From Nocardia sp. NBC_00403 (GTDB lineage Bacteria; Actinomycetota; Actinomycetes; Mycobacteriales; Mycobacteriaceae): DNA of 64,000 bases. The DNA is taken from NCBI RefSeq assembly GCF_036046055.1, contig NZ_CP107939.1, positions 2,914,001-2,978,000 of the forward strand. Direction: 5' to 3'. The translations under genes were made by a program, and so were the position numbers. This document shows, in pieces, positions 14,714 to 24,089 of the stretch; the stretch's first letter is position 1; each line of letters starts with the position of its first letter. The notes below the pieces were generated by a model. It worked only from the letters and a program-made list of their open reading frames with translations. It did not search any database and was not told the DNA's origin.

Positions 14714-17700
14714 ATGACGGTCTCGTCCGAATTGTCCAGTGCGGCGTGGGCCGCGAGTTTGCCGCAGGCGTTGCGCGGCGACCTCGGGCCACTCGAGGAG
14801 GCGTATTTCCGCCACGTCGACGCGGGCGATGTGGACTGCGCGATCACCGGTATCACCCAGATCTTCCGGCGGCACACAGAGCTGGCGATGACCCGCCCGG
14901 CCGGTCGGGCGCTGGTTCGGGTGTATCACCCGGACGACGCATCTGGGCTGGGCGCCGCGGTGCAGCTGGTCACCGACGATATGCCGCTGCTGGTGGAGTC
15001 GATCACCTCGTCACTGAGCCGGATGGGCGTCAGCGTCAGCGAGGTGATCCACCCGATCTTCGAGGTCGAGCGCGACGCGGAGGGCCGATTGCTCAGGGCG
15101 GTGCCGCACGAGGTCGACGGCAACGGCAATACCGGGCTGCAGGAATCATGGATGCACATCCAGCTGCATCCCTCGACCAGCCGGGCGCTGCTCGACCGGA
15201 TCGAGGGGGCGATGCCGGATGTGATCGCCGATGTGCGCCAGGTGACCGGTGACACCGAAGCCATCCGCGACGTGCAGAGCAAGCTGGCCGACGAGCTGGA
15301 AATCGCGGCCAAGGCCGGCACCGCGCCCTTCTCCGGCACCGACCTGGTGGACTGCGCGAACCTGTTGCGGTGGTTGGCCAGTGGCAATTTCACCGTACTC
15401 GGTTATGCCCGTTACCGGCAGAGCACCACGGAGGGCCAGACCGTGTCGGCCGCACTGCCGGGCACCTGCCTCGGCGTGCTGCGTCCCGATGTCGGCACTG
15501 ATTTCCGGGTGCCCGTCAACGCGGGCGAGCGGCCACTGCTGATGTTGACCCAGGGCTTGGTGCCCGCGACGGTGCATCGCTCGGTGTACCCGTACTTCGT
15601 CGGCGTCGCGGACTTCGACGAGGCGGGAACCATCATCGGTGAGCATCTGTTCATCGGTGTCTTCACCGTGACGGCGGTGCACGAGAACGTCCTGGACATT
15701 CCGGTCATCGAGCGCAGGGTGCGTTCGGTCATCGAGGAGAGCGGGTTCGATCTGGACTCCTTCTCCGGGCAGGCGATGCTCGAGGTCATCCAATCGTTCC
15801 CGCGTACCGAGCTGTTTTCCTCGAACGTCGAGACGATGCGCAGGACCGCGACCGCGGTGCTCAATGTCGGCCTGCGCAGACAGGTTCGGCTGTTTCTGCG
15901 CTCGGACGGCTACGGCCGGTTCGTCGCCTGCCTGGTCTATCTGCCCCGGGACCGCTACACCACACGGGTGCGGTTGGAGATGCAGGAAATCCTGGTGCGT
16001 GAACTGGGCGGCGTCTCCATCGACTATTCGGCGCGGGTCAGTGAAAGCGAGCTGGCCAGCGTTTATTTCACGGTGCGGATGCCGGAGGCCGAGTTCGGTG
16101 TGCCGCGCACCTCCGAGGCGGTTGCCGACACCTCCGAGGACAACCGGCTGCGCATCCAGAAACTGCTCGCCGAGGCGAGCCGGACCTGGGACGACCACCT
16201 CAATGATGAGGTGAGCACCTCGACGGTGCTCGATCCCGGTGTTGTCCAGCGCTATGCCGAGGCCTTCCCCGAGGGGTACAAACAGGACTTCACACCGGAC
16301 CGTGCGCTGTTCGACGTCGTCCGGCTGGAGCGGCTCTCCGAAGGTTCCATCGACCAGAACCTGTATCGCCGTGCGGATTCGGACCCGGGTTCCTGGCGGT
16401 TCACGCTGTACATCGGCGGCACCGGGGTGTCGCTGAGTCAGGTGCTTCCGGTACTGCAGAGCCTCGGTGTCGAGGTGGTCGACGAGCGGCCGTACCAGGT
16501 CCAGCTCGACGCACCGCCCAGCGGCGATCAGGCTGTCGAACGCTGGATCTACGACTTCGGCCTTGTCGCGAGGCCCGAGCTGCTGCGCAGCTCCCTGGAT
16601 CGAGACCTGGACGCGGAACTGCTGGAGTCCTCGGCCCGCGTCGCCGCCTTGGCATCGGAGGTGCGTGGCCTGCGCGAGCGGTTCACCGAGGCCTTCGAAG
16701 CCGTCTGGTACGACCGCGCCGAAGCGGACGCGCTCAATGAACTCGTGTTGCGCGCCCGGCTGCCGTGGCGTTCGGTGTCGATTCTGCGCATGTACTCGAA
16801 GTACTTGCAGCAGGCGGATTTTCCGTACAGCCAGGCGAATATCGCCAGGGTGCTGCTCACCTACCCGGACATCGCGCGGCTGTTCGTCGACCTGTTCGCG
16901 GCCCGATTCGATCCGGACACCGAAACGTCGTTGCATGTCGGCGACTTGGAGGCCCAGGTGCGCGGCCGCATCGACGAGGTCGTCAGCCTCGACGCCGACC
17001 GCATCCTGCGCGCCATCCTCTCGCTGATCAAGGCGACGTTGCGGACCAACTATTACGTGACCGACGCCGAGGGCACACCGCGGTCGTACATATCGGTGAA
17101 GGTCGAGCCGCGCGAGATCGCCGAATTGCCCAAGCCGAGGCCGCAATTCGAGATCTTCGTGTACTCGCCACGGGTCGAGGGCGTGCACTTGCGCTTCGGC
17201 GCGGTGGCGCGCGGTGGGTTGCGCTGGTCGGACCGTCTGGAAGATTTCCGCACCGAGATCCTCGGTCTGGTGAAGGCGCAGGCGGTGAAGAACGCCGTCA
17301 TTGTCCCGGTCGGCGCCAAGGGCGGTTTCGTGGTCAAGCAGCCGCCTACTGCCACCGGGGATCCCGGCGTGGATCGGCAGGCAATGCTCACCGAGGGCGT
17401 GTCCTGCTATCGCACCTTCATCTCCGGCCTACTCGACGTCACCGACAACGTGGATCTCGCGACCGGCGCTGTGCTGCCGCCCGAGCGGGTGATCCGCCGC
17501 GACGGCGACGACACCTATCTGGTGGTCGCCGCGGACAAAGGCACCGCGACGTTCTCCGACATCGCCAACGACGTCGCACAGCGCTACGGTTTCTGGCTCG
17601 GTGACGCCTTCGCCTCCGGTGGCTCGGCGGGTTACGACCACAAGGCGATGGGCATCACCGCCAAGGGCGCGTGGGAGAGCGTGAAGCGCCACTTCCAAGA

Positions 17701-19654
17701 GATGGACATCGATACCCAGACCCAGGACTTCAGCGTCGTCGGCGTCGGCGATATGAGCGGCGATGTGTTCGGCAACGGCATGCTGCTCTCCGAGCACATC
17801 CGCCTGGTCGCGGCGTTCGACCACCGGCACATCTTCCTGGACCCGAACCCGGATGCGGCCAGCTCCTTCGTCGAGCGGCAGCGGATGTTCGAGCTGCCCC
17901 GCTCCTCCTGGGCCGACTACGACACCTCGCTCATCAGCGAGGGTGGTGGCGTGTGGGACCGCACGGTGAAGTCCGTGCCGATCAGCCCGCAGGCGCGCAA
18001 GGCGCTCGGCCTGGCCGACGGGGTGGCGGCGTTGTCACCGCCGGAACTGGTGCGCGCGATCCTGCTCGCACCGGTCGGGCTGTTGTGGAACGGCGGCATC
18101 GGCACTTACATCAAGGCGAGCACCGAAACCAACGCCGAGGTCGGCGACAAGTCCAACGATCCGGTGCGGGTCAATGGAAACCAGTTGCGGGTCAAGGTGA
18201 TCGGCGAGGGCGGCAACCTGGGCGCGACCGCGCTCGGCCGCATCGAGTTCTGCCGCAACGGCGGCAAGATGAACACCGATGCCCTGGACAACTCGGCGGG
18301 TGTGGACTGCTCCGACCACGAGGTCAACATCAAGGTACTGCTCGATGGGGTGGTCAGTGCGGGCCAGCTGGTCGAGACCGACCGCAATCCGCTGCTCGCC
18401 TCGATGACCGACGAGGTCGCGCAGATGGTGTTGCAGGACAACGTGTCCCAGAACTACCTGATGGGCATCTCGCGGGCCGAGGCGCCGCGCATGATGAATG
18501 TGCACCATCGGCTCATCGAACACCTGCAGGAACGCCGTGGCATCGACCGCGAGTTGGAAGCGCTGCCCTCGGATGCCGAGATCAAGCGCAGGATGGAGGA
18601 GGGTTCCGGCCTTGCTTCCCCCGAGCTCGCCAATCTCATGGCGCACGTAAAGCTTTCGCTCAAGGCCGATCTGCTCGACACCGACCTGCCCGACAGCACC
18701 TACTTCGCGGCCCGGCTGCCCGGCTACTTCCCGACGCCGCTGCGCGGCCGGTACGGCACCGCGATCAAGAAGCACCGGCTGCGGCGCGAGATCGTCACCA
18801 CGGTGGTGGTGAACGAGATGGTCGACTACGGCGGGATCACCTATGCACACCGGCTGAGTGAGGAGATCGGCGCGACCACGACCGACGCGGTGCGCGCGTT
18901 CGCGGCGACCACCGAGATCTTCGACTTGCACGACGTATGGCGGCGAATCCGCGCCACCGACGCCTCGGTCGCGGTCCGTGACGAACTGGAGCTGGAAACC
19001 AAGCGCATCCTCGACCGTGCCTCCCGCTGGCTGCTGAGCAACCGGCCGCAGCCGATCGCGGTCGGTGCGGAGGTCAACAGGTACAGCAGGGGCGTGCGGG
19101 AGCTGGCACCGCAGGTCCCCGGCTGGCTGCGCGGTCACCACGTCACGACGCTGACCGATCAGTCGGCGGAAGTGATCGCCCGAGGCGCGCCAACTGATCT
19201 GGCCACCGAGATCTTCGGCCTGCTGAATCTTTTCCCGCTGCTGGATGTGTTGGATATCGCAGACATCACCGATCGTGGCGGCGACGAGGTCGGTTCGCTG
19301 TACTACGCGCTGAACGAACACCTGAAGATCGACTGGCTGCTGCAGGCCGTCAGCCACCTGGAACGCGGTGATCGCTGGCATGCACTCGCCCGGCTGGCAC
19401 TGCGCGACGACATGTACGGCTCGCTGCGCTCGCTGACCCTCGACGTGCTCTCCGGCGGTGACCCGGAAGAGACTGCCGACGAGAAGATTGCATACTGGGA
19501 GTCGAAGAATCAGTCTCGGCTCGGGCGTGCCCGTGCCGCACTGTCGGAATTGTTCGAGTCCGGAACCCACGATCTCGCCACGTTGTCGGTTGCAGCGCGG
19601 CAAGTGCGAAGCATGGTGAGCGGGGTGGGCGCCCAATCGGAGGTACCACGTTGA
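14714..19654 (+). CDS. gdh: NAD-specific glutamate dehydrogenase, large (L_180-type)
   Basis: From ATG 14714 the protein is 1646 residues, the size of the large NAD-dependent GDH class of mycobacteria and Streptomyces. The N-terminal third holds ACT-like regulatory segments. The catalytic core is in the second half: GAVARGGLRWSDRLEDFRTEILGLVKAQAVKN, the active lysine loop VPVGAKGGFVVKQ, and the Rossmann part VGDMSGDVFGNGMLLSEHIRLVAAFDHRHIFLDPNPD. It oxidises glutamate to 2-oxoglutarate and ammonia. In mycobacteria the enzyme is inhibited by GarA; no garA gene is in this window. A GTG at 14582 would lengthen it by 44 residues without family-like sequence, so ATG 14714 was preferred. Its stop overlaps the thioesterase start. 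Confidence 0.95.
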   Translation: MTVSSELSSAAWAASLPQALRGDLGPLEEAYFRHVDAGDVDCAITGITQIFRRHTELAMTRPAGRALVRVYHPDDASGLGAAVQLVTDDMPLLVESITSSLSRMGVSVSEVIHPIFEVERDAEGRLLRAVPHEVDGNGNTGLQESWMHIQLHPSTSRALLDRIEGAMPDVIADVRQVTGDTEAIRDVQSKLADELEIAAKAGTAPFSGTDLVDCANLLRWLASGNFTVLGYARYRQSTTEGQTVSAALPGTCLGVLRPDVGTDFRVPVNAGERPLLMLTQGLVPATVHRSVYPYFVGVADFDEAGTIIGEHLFIGVFTVTAVHENVLDIPVIERRVRSVIEESGFDLDSFSGQAMLEVIQSFPRTELFSSNVETMRRTATAVLNVGLRRQVRLFLRSDGYGRFVACLVYLPRDRYTTRVRLEMQEILVRELGGVSIDYSARVSESELASVYFTVRMPEAEFGVPRTSEAVADTSEDNRLRIQKLLAEASRTWDDHLNDEVSTSTVLDPGVVQRYAEAFPEGYKQDFTPDRALFDVVRLERLSEGSIDQNLYRRADSDPGSWRFTLYIGGTGVSLSQVLPVLQSLGVEVVDERPYQVQLDAPPSGDQAVERWIYDFGLVARPELLRSSLDRDLDAELLESSARVAALASEVRGLRERFTEAFEAVWYDRAEADALNELVLRARLPWRSVSILRMYSKYLQQADFPYSQANIARVLLTYPDIARLFVDLFAARFDPDTETSLHVGDLEAQVRGRIDEVVSLDADRILRAILSLIKATLRTNYYVTDAEGTPRSYISVKVEPREIAELPKPRPQFEIFVYSPRVEGVHLRFGAVARGGLRWSDRLEDFRTEILGLVKAQAVKNAVIVPVGAKGGFVVKQPPTATGDPGVDRQAMLTEGVSCYRTFISGLLDVTDNVDLATGAVLPPERVIRRDGDDTYLVVAADKGTATFSDIANDVAQRYGFWLGDAFASGGSAGYDHKAMGITAKGAWESVKRHFQEMDIDTQTQDFSVVGVGDMSGDVFGNGMLLSEHIRLVAAFDHRHIFLDPNPDAASSFVERQRMFELPRSSWADYDTSLISEGGGVWDRTVKSVPISPQARKALGLADGVAALSPPELVRAILLAPVGLLWNGGIGTYIKASTETNAEVGDKSNDPVRVNGNQLRVKVIGEGGNLGATALGRIEFCRNGGKMNTDALDNSAGVDCSDHEVNIKVLLDGVVSAGQLVETDRNPLLASMTDEVAQMVLQDNVSQNYLMGISRAEAPRMMNVHHRLIEHLQERRGIDRELEALPSDAEIKRRMEEGSGLASPELANLMAHVKLSLKADLLDTDLPDSTYFAARLPGYFPTPLRGRYGTAIKKHRLRREIVTTVVVNEMVDYGGITYAHRLSEEIGATTTDAVRAFAATTEIFDLHDVWRRIRATDASVAVRDELELETKRILDRASRWLLSNRPQPIAVGAEVNRYSRGVRELAPQVPGWLRGHHVTTLTDQSAEVIARGAPTDLATEIFGLLNLFPLLDVLDIADITDRGGDEVGSLYYALNEHLKIDWLLQAVSHLERGDRWHALARLALRDDMYGSLRSLTLDVLSGGDPEETADEKIAYWESKNQSRLGRARAALSELFESGTHDLATLSVAARQVRSMVSGVGAQSEVPR

Positions 19655-20118
19655 CGAGTTCGTTGAACGGTAGCGGGCCGGCGCACGGCAGCAGCATCGT
19701 GCTGCCGAAGCGCTTCCACGCCAAGGTAGACGTCAGGTGGTCGGATATGGACGTGTTCCAGCACGTCAACCATGCCCGGATGGTGACGCTGCTGGAAGAG
19801 GCGCGGATCCCGTGGCTGTTCGAGGACGGCCGCCCGACCGCGCCATTGCGAGAGGGCTGCGTGCTCGCCGACCTGCGGGTGCGCTATCGCGGCCAGTTGC
19901 GCCACGAGGACACCCCGCTCGATATCGCCATGTGGATCGAGCAGCTGCGTGCGGTCGACTTCACCATCGGCTACGAGGTACGCGCGGCAGGCGCCGCGCC
20001 GGACTCACCGCCGGCGGTGATCGCCTCGACGCAGATCGCGGCATTCGACATCCAGCAGCAGCGGCTGCGCCGGATCACCGACACCGAGCGCGATTACCTC
20101 GCCGAGTGGATGGAGTGA
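19651..20118 (+). CDS. Acyl-CoA thioesterase, hot-dog fold (4HBT family)
   Basis: A 155-residue hot-dog-fold protein. The active-site region VRWSDMDVFQHVNHARMVTLLEEARI contains the Asp (DMD) and the H-V-N-H helix typical of 4-hydroxybenzoyl-CoA-type thioesterases. GCVLADLRVRYRGQLRHEDTPLDI continues the fold. It probably hydrolyses an acyl-CoA; the substrate is not visible. The TTG start overlaps the gdh stop, so it is co-translated with gdh, the same neighbour it has in M. tuberculosis (Rv2475c, as I recall). Confidence 0.85.
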   Translation: MTSSLNGSGPAHGSSIVLPKRFHAKVDVRWSDMDVFQHVNHARMVTLLEEARIPWLFEDGRPTAPLREGCVLADLRVRYRGQLRHEDTPLDIAMWIEQLRAVDFTIGYEVRAAGAAPDSPPAVIASTQIAAFDIQQQRLRRITDTERDYLAEWME

Positions 20119-20161
20119 AAGGTCGCGCACTCGGTGACAGCTGCGTGGTGACAACAGCGTG

Positions 20162-20827
20162 ATGTCCGGGCAACGTGTGCTGGAGGTGTCCGATCCAGCC
20201 GAGCGAGAGAACCTCGCAACTTTTCTCACCAGGGCGGTGCGCCTGGACCCCGCGGCCGTGGTGCGATTGCGCCGTCGCGGGGATCGTTTCGTGTCCGGCT
20301 GGGTGGCAACGGGTTTCGAAGCGTTGGCGGTGCGCACCGTGGTCGCCGAGCTCGGCGTCGAGGATGTCACCGTCGGCGCCGACCTGGTGCTTGCGGGCTT
20401 GGCCACCGGAAGTCCCATCGACCTGGGTTACTCGATGGACTCGGCCTGGCGCGGCGCCCTGCCACCCACCGGCGGTTTCGTCCACGTCGATGATGTGCCC
20501 GCCCGCACCCTGGTCGAACTCGCCGAACAAGGCGCGCAATTGGCCAAGGAGCACGGCAGCAGCCACGGGCCGCCCGCCGCGCTGCTCGACCAGACGGTGC
20601 TGACCGTCTCTGCCGCAGATCTGCAGGTGGAGGTGCCGATGCGAGTCGTCTTCGCCCTCACTGCAATGGATTTCATCCCACACTCCGGTGACAAGGCCGA
20701 CTCCCGTCGCATCCTGCCCACCGAAATAGTCCGCGTCCGCGCCACCAAAACCTGGTTGCGCATCGATGCCCGCTATGGCTCGGTCGCCCGCCGCATGGGC
20801 GGCGCCATCCCGCTCACCCCCAGCTGA
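20162..20827 (+). CDS. Conserved actinobacterial hypothetical protein (221 aa)
   Basis: I do not recognise a named domain. The protein is soluble and alternates strands and helices: an early RLDPAAVVRLRRRGDRFVSGWVATGFEALAVRTV and a conserved-looking central PTGGFVHVDDVPARTLVELAEQGAQLAKEH. The order gdh, thioesterase, this gene matches the mycobacterial Rv2476c, Rv2475c, Rv2474c run as I recall it, which suggests an orthologue of the uncharacterised Rv2474c. GTG 20159 is an alternative start. It ends six bases from the convergent azlD-like gene. Confidence 0.65.
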   Translation: MSGQRVLEVSDPAERENLATFLTRAVRLDPAAVVRLRRRGDRFVSGWVATGFEALAVRTVVAELGVEDVTVGADLVLAGLATGSPIDLGYSMDSAWRGALPPTGGFVHVDDVPARTLVELAEQGAQLAKEHGSSHGPPAALLDQTVLTVSAADLQVEVPMRVVFALTAMDFIPHSGDKADSRRILPTEIVRVRATKTWLRIDARYGSVARRMGGAIPLTPS

Positions 20828-20833
20828 CTCATA

Positions 20834-21160
20834 TCAGCTGACGCCCACCAAGCGAAGCAGGGCGGTTGTGCCCGCCGCCGCGAGGATGACCACGAGCATG
20901 GGTTGGCTGCGCCAGGCCAGCAGGCCGCCGACGAGAACCCCTGCGGGCAGGGCGAATCCGAGGTGGCCGGATCCGACGGGCAGGGTGGTGATCGCCACCA
21001 GTGCGGTGAGCAGAACAACCGCGCCCGTATCGAGCAATGCCGTTGCCCGAGCGGGGAATCGGATCCGAGTCCGCAACGCAGGCCCGGCCCACCGGAACGC
21101 GTAGGTGCCCACCGCGAGCACGAGTGCGGCAGCAAGCAATAACGGCGACATCATGTGCAC
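20834..21160 (-). CDS. azlD: AzlD-type branched-chain amino acid exporter subunit
   Basis: A 108-residue membrane protein with four hydrophobic segments and the AzlD-type signature [19 protein letters not shown] near the N-terminus, followed by ALLDTGAVVLLTALVAITTLP. AzlD partners AzlC to export branched-chain amino acids or analogues. It lies 80 bp downstream of the azlC-like gene on the same strand. The spacing is larger than the usual overlap, but no promoter or terminator is evident between them. Confidence 0.8.
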   Translation of the reverse strand: MHMMSPLLLAAALVLAVGTYAFRWAGPALRTRIRFPARATALLDTGAVVLLTALVAITTLPVGSGHLGFALPAGVLVGGLLAWRSQPMLVVILAAAGTTALLRLVGVS

Positions 21161-21240
21161 ATCCGCCTATCGAGCCGCGCGCTGTCGAAAGCTATTGTTA
21201 TCCAACGGGTTCGGGTCGAACGTGAGTGCCGAAGGTGCAC

Positions 21241-21978
21241 TCATTCGATGCTCGGTTCCGGCGCGTCGGCTTCGCCCCGGTCCCACGCGGCGAAGACGAC
21301 GCCGATCAGTGCGACGAGTACCGGCATGCCCGCGGGTAGAAACAACGAGCTGAGCACGGCGGCGGCCGCACCGAACAATGCCGCGCGCATGGTCGCCGCT
21401 CTGGCCCGCAGCGCAGGAACGACCAGTGCAAGCAGCACCGCGGGGAATACCGCATCCAGTCCGATCACCGAGGTGTCGGGAACCACAGTCCCGATCACCG
21501 CGCCGATCGCGGCGCCGCCGGGCCAGGCCAAGAGCACGCCGAGCCCGCTGATCCAATACGCGGCCCGCCTGCGGGCGACGTCGGGCTGTGCCATGGCCAG
21601 CGCGACGGATTCGTCGTTCATCACATGCACGCCGATCGGCCGCCGCCAGCCGGTGCCGACCACGTCCGGAATCGATAAGCCGTAGGGCACATGCCTGGCA
21701 TTCACCAGCAGCCCGGCCAATGCCGCTGCGATCGGACTGCCGCCCGCGGCGACGATGCCGATGAACAGGAATTCCGAGCCGCCCGCGAGAATCAGCACAC
21801 CGAGCACAATGGGAAGCCAGAGTGGAAAACCTGAGGTCACGGCCGTTGCGCCGTAGGAAACACCGATCAGTGCGACCGCAACGCACACCGCCGCGATGCC
21901 GGAGAGCGTGCCCCGATCGAGTGTTCGCCATATCGAACGCATGTTTCTTATACTGAACATGGTCGAGCGGTTCGTCAA
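21241..21978 (-). CDS. azlC: AzlC-type branched-chain amino acid exporter, large subunit
   Basis: A polytopic membrane protein of up to 245 residues with about six hydrophobic segments. Family motifs are SYGATAVTSGFPLWLPIVLGVLILAGGSEFLFIGI near the N-terminus and LLVNARHVPYGLSI, followed by HVMNDESVALA. These match AzlC/YgaZ. Starts at 21978, 21960 or 21942 are possible. A TATAAG box lies just ahead of the last one, so a leaderless mRNA starting at 21942 is plausible. It is divergent from an XRE-cupin regulator, and a GAAC-N11-GTTC dyad at 21955-21973 lies in the shared promoter region. Confidence 0.85.
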   Translation of the reverse strand: MTNRSTMFSIRNMRSIWRTLDRGTLSGIAAVCVAVALIGVSYGATAVTSGFPLWLPIVLGVLILAGGSEFLFIGIVAAGGSPIAAALAGLLVNARHVPYGLSIPDVVGTGWRRPIGVHVMNDESVALAMAQPDVARRRAAYWISGLGVLLAWPGGAAIGAVIGTVVPDTSVIGLDAVFPAVLLALVVPALRARAATMRAALFGAAAAVLSSLFLPAGMPVLVALIGVVFAAWDRGEADAPEPSIE

Positions 21979-22021
21979 TATGGTTTTCTGTTGGGCGGTC
22001 TTCTACTCGACAGGAGCGGGC

Positions 22022-22591
22022 ATGGTGCCGGAAGAATCGACGGTGGCGACGCCGCAGGCGGTGATCGCCGCCTCGTTGCGCCGGGAACGCACGCGGGCCG
22101 GCCTGTCGCTCACCGAGGTGGCGAGCCGGGCGGGCATCGCGAAATCGACACTGTCCCAACTGGAATCGGGCACCGGCAATCCGAGTCTGGAGACGCTCTG
22201 GGCGTTGTGCGTCGCGTTGGATATGCCCTTCTCGCGCCTGCTCGACCCGCCGCGCCCCAACGTTCAGGTGATTCGTGCGGGGGAGGGGCCGGTGGTGGTC
22301 GCCGAACAATCCGACTACCGCGCCACACTGCTCGCGGCGGCGCCGATCAGTTCCCGCCGCGACCTGTTCCGGATCACGGCCGAGCCGGGGCATGCACGCC
22401 GATCCGACCCGCACATTCCCGGTGTCGTCGAACACGTGTTGCTCGCCACCGGCCGGGCGCTCGTCGGGCTCATCGACGCGCCGGTGGAACTGCATCCCGG
22501 CGACTACATCTCCTACCCGGGCGATGTCCCGCACGTTTTCGAGGCACTCGAACCGGGCACCTGGGCAATTCTGGTGGCCGAGTACACCTGA
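22022..22591 (+). CDS. XRE-family regulator with C-terminal cupin sensor
   Basis: ATG 22022 behind AGGAG gives 189 residues. Residues 12-70 form the helix-turn-helix (SLRRERTRAGLSLTEVASRAGIAKSTLSQLESGTGNPSLETLWAL). Residues ~105-185 form a cupin with HIPGVVEHVLLATGRALV and DYISYPGDVPHVFEAL. This class usually senses a small ligand and controls the adjacent gene. Here the neighbour is the divergent azlCD pair, so amino-acid export is the likely target. The gene is followed within 16 bp by the convergent HNH gene. Confidence 0.85.
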   Translation: MVPEESTVATPQAVIAASLRRERTRAGLSLTEVASRAGIAKSTLSQLESGTGNPSLETLWALCVALDMPFSRLLDPPRPNVQVIRAGEGPVVVAEQSDYRATLLAAAPISSRRDLFRITAEPGHARRSDPHIPGVVEHVLLATGRALVGLIDAPVELHPGDYISYPGDVPHVFEALEPGTWAILVAEYT

Positions 22592-22607
22592 GCCGAGCGG
22601 CTCCCGC

Positions 22608-23342
22608 TCAGGCGGCGCCTTCGCCGAGATACTGCAGCCACACCGGGTCGAGATCGGCGGTGGTCGACAGCAGCCGCCAGTGCGGACCCTTCGGTGAGAC
22701 CAGCGGTGAGCGCAGCGTCCAACCCAGTTCGCTGAGCAACTTGTCGGCCTTGCGGTGATTGCACGGTGCGCAGCTGGCGACGCAGTTCTCCCAGGAATGC
22801 TCGCCGCCGCGACTGCGCGGGATGACGTGGTCGATGGTCTCCGCTTTGCCGCCGCAATAGCCGCAGCGGTAGCGGTCGCGGTGCATGAGGGCGGCGCGGG
22901 TCATCGGAACTCGGGCTCGATAGGGCACGTGCACGTAGCTGCGCAGCCGGATCACCGACGGAATGCTGACGGCAGCTTCGGCGGAGTGGACTACAGAGCC
23001 CTCGGGATCGTGGTGGACGGTGTCTGCCTTGGCGCAGATCAGCAGGACGACGGCGCGGCGTGCGGACAGGGCGGTGAGCGGCTCGTAGGTGGCGTTCAGA
23101 AGCAGCACCCGGCGCTTCAACCAGTTGGTGCCGTCGCTCGGGACGGAGGCGAGATAGTGACCATGCTCACCGTGATGGGAGGGGTCACCGTGATGAGGAA
23201 TCTCATCGGTGCGATGTGCACCCGGATAGTGATCGGACAAAATGTGCAGCGGAGTAGCCCCCGACCCACGATTGTGGACGTCGGCGGGCTGGAGTTGTCG
23301 GTGCGTCCTGGCCTCGTGTGATCGGCCGTGCCGCTGCTTCAT
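22608..23342 (-). CDS. HNH endonuclease-domain protein
   Basis: The C-terminal ~170 residues form a typical actinobacterial HNH protein: RRVLLLNATYEPLTALSARRAVVLL, then the zinc-binding CGYCG, the catalytic ETIDHVIPRSRGGEHSWENCVASCAPCNHRK, and a conserved PLVSPKGPHWRL end. It likely cleaves or nicks DNA; the substrate is unknown. The N-terminal 80 residues are His-rich (HHGDPSHHGEHGHY) and may bind metal or be poorly conserved. ATG 23342 was chosen; a start at 23411 would extend it. The gene order HNH, glbO, aglA is as in M. tuberculosis. Confidence 0.8.
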   Translation of the reverse strand: MKQRHGRSHEARTHRQLQPADVHNRGSGATPLHILSDHYPGAHRTDEIPHHGDPSHHGEHGHYLASVPSDGTNWLKRRVLLLNATYEPLTALSARRAVVLLICAKADTVHHDPEGSVVHSAEAAVSIPSVIRLRSYVHVPYRARVPMTRAALMHRDRYRCGYCGGKAETIDHVIPRSRGGEHSWENCVASCAPCNHRKADKLLSELGWTLRSPLVSPKGPHWRLLSTTADLDPVWLQYLGEGAA

Positions 23343-23532
23343 GGGGACCCCGATTTCGTCGATTTCAAGATCATGTGGTATCTCGGCAGACACTGCCACC
23401 CAGTTGACCATGGAACGACGGCTATTGCACGGTGATTTCGCACAATGTCGGATGAACTGTGGTTGAAGGGCCGCGTATTCGTGACGCGGGCACAATGGAC
23501 TGCGGTGGATTCGGACCGATCGAGAGGACCTG

Positions 23533-23955
23533 ATGACTTCCGGCGAGCAAGCGGCGGGTCAGAAAACGGCACAACAGTCGTTCTACGAGGCGGTCGGTGG
23601 TGCGGAGACGTTCCAGCGGATCCTCGCCGCGTTCTACCGCGAGGTGGCGACCGATGAGGTGCTGCGCCCGCTGTACCCGGAGGAGGATCTCGGTCCGGCC
23701 GAGCGGCGACTGCGGATGTTCCTCGAGCAGTACTGGGGCGGTCCACGCACCTACTCCGAGGAACGCGGGCACCCGAGGCTGCGGATGCGGCACATGCCCT
23801 TCACCATCGGTCCGGTGGAACGCGACGCATGGCTGCGCTGCATGCACATCGGCGTGGCGGAGATAGAGCCCGCGACGCTCGACGACGAGCATCGCAAGGC
23901 GCTGCTCGATTACTTGGAGATGGCGGCGAATTCGCTGATGAACGCCACGTTCTGA
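23533..23955 (+). CDS. glbO: Group II truncated haemoglobin (trHbO)
   Basis: A 140-residue protein of the 2-on-2 haemoglobin fold. It begins [29 protein letters not shown], has [29 protein letters not shown] with the group II Trp and Tyr positions, and carries the proximal histidine in RHMPFTIG. Group II truncated haemoglobins bind oxygen tightly and are proposed to deliver it to, or interact with, the respiratory chain. Two putative oxidase-associated genes lie downstream of aglA on the same strand. ATG 23533 follows GAGGACC. Confidence 0.93.
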   Translation: MTSGEQAAGQKTAQQSFYEAVGGAETFQRILAAFYREVATDEVLRPLYPEEDLGPAERRLRMFLEQYWGGPRTYSEERGHPRLRMRHMPFTIGPVERDAWLRCMHIGVAEIEPATLDDEHRKALLDYLEMAANSLMNATF

Positions 23956-24089
23956 GGCGGTTCCTGTCGAGTATGAGGATGGCGGCAGGGTTTTCGACCC
24001 GCGTCGGTGAATGCTGGTGATTTGCCCGATGTCGAGGACACTGCTCCGCCTGAGCGATTTTGCCGCATAGTTTTGGCACTATTGCGGGT

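Noticed and set aside
18035..19636. 533-codon minus-strand open frame (and a similar one at 15146-17188)
   Set aside because: Both lie antisense within gdh, lack ribosome sites, and have His/Gln/Arg-rich shadow composition.
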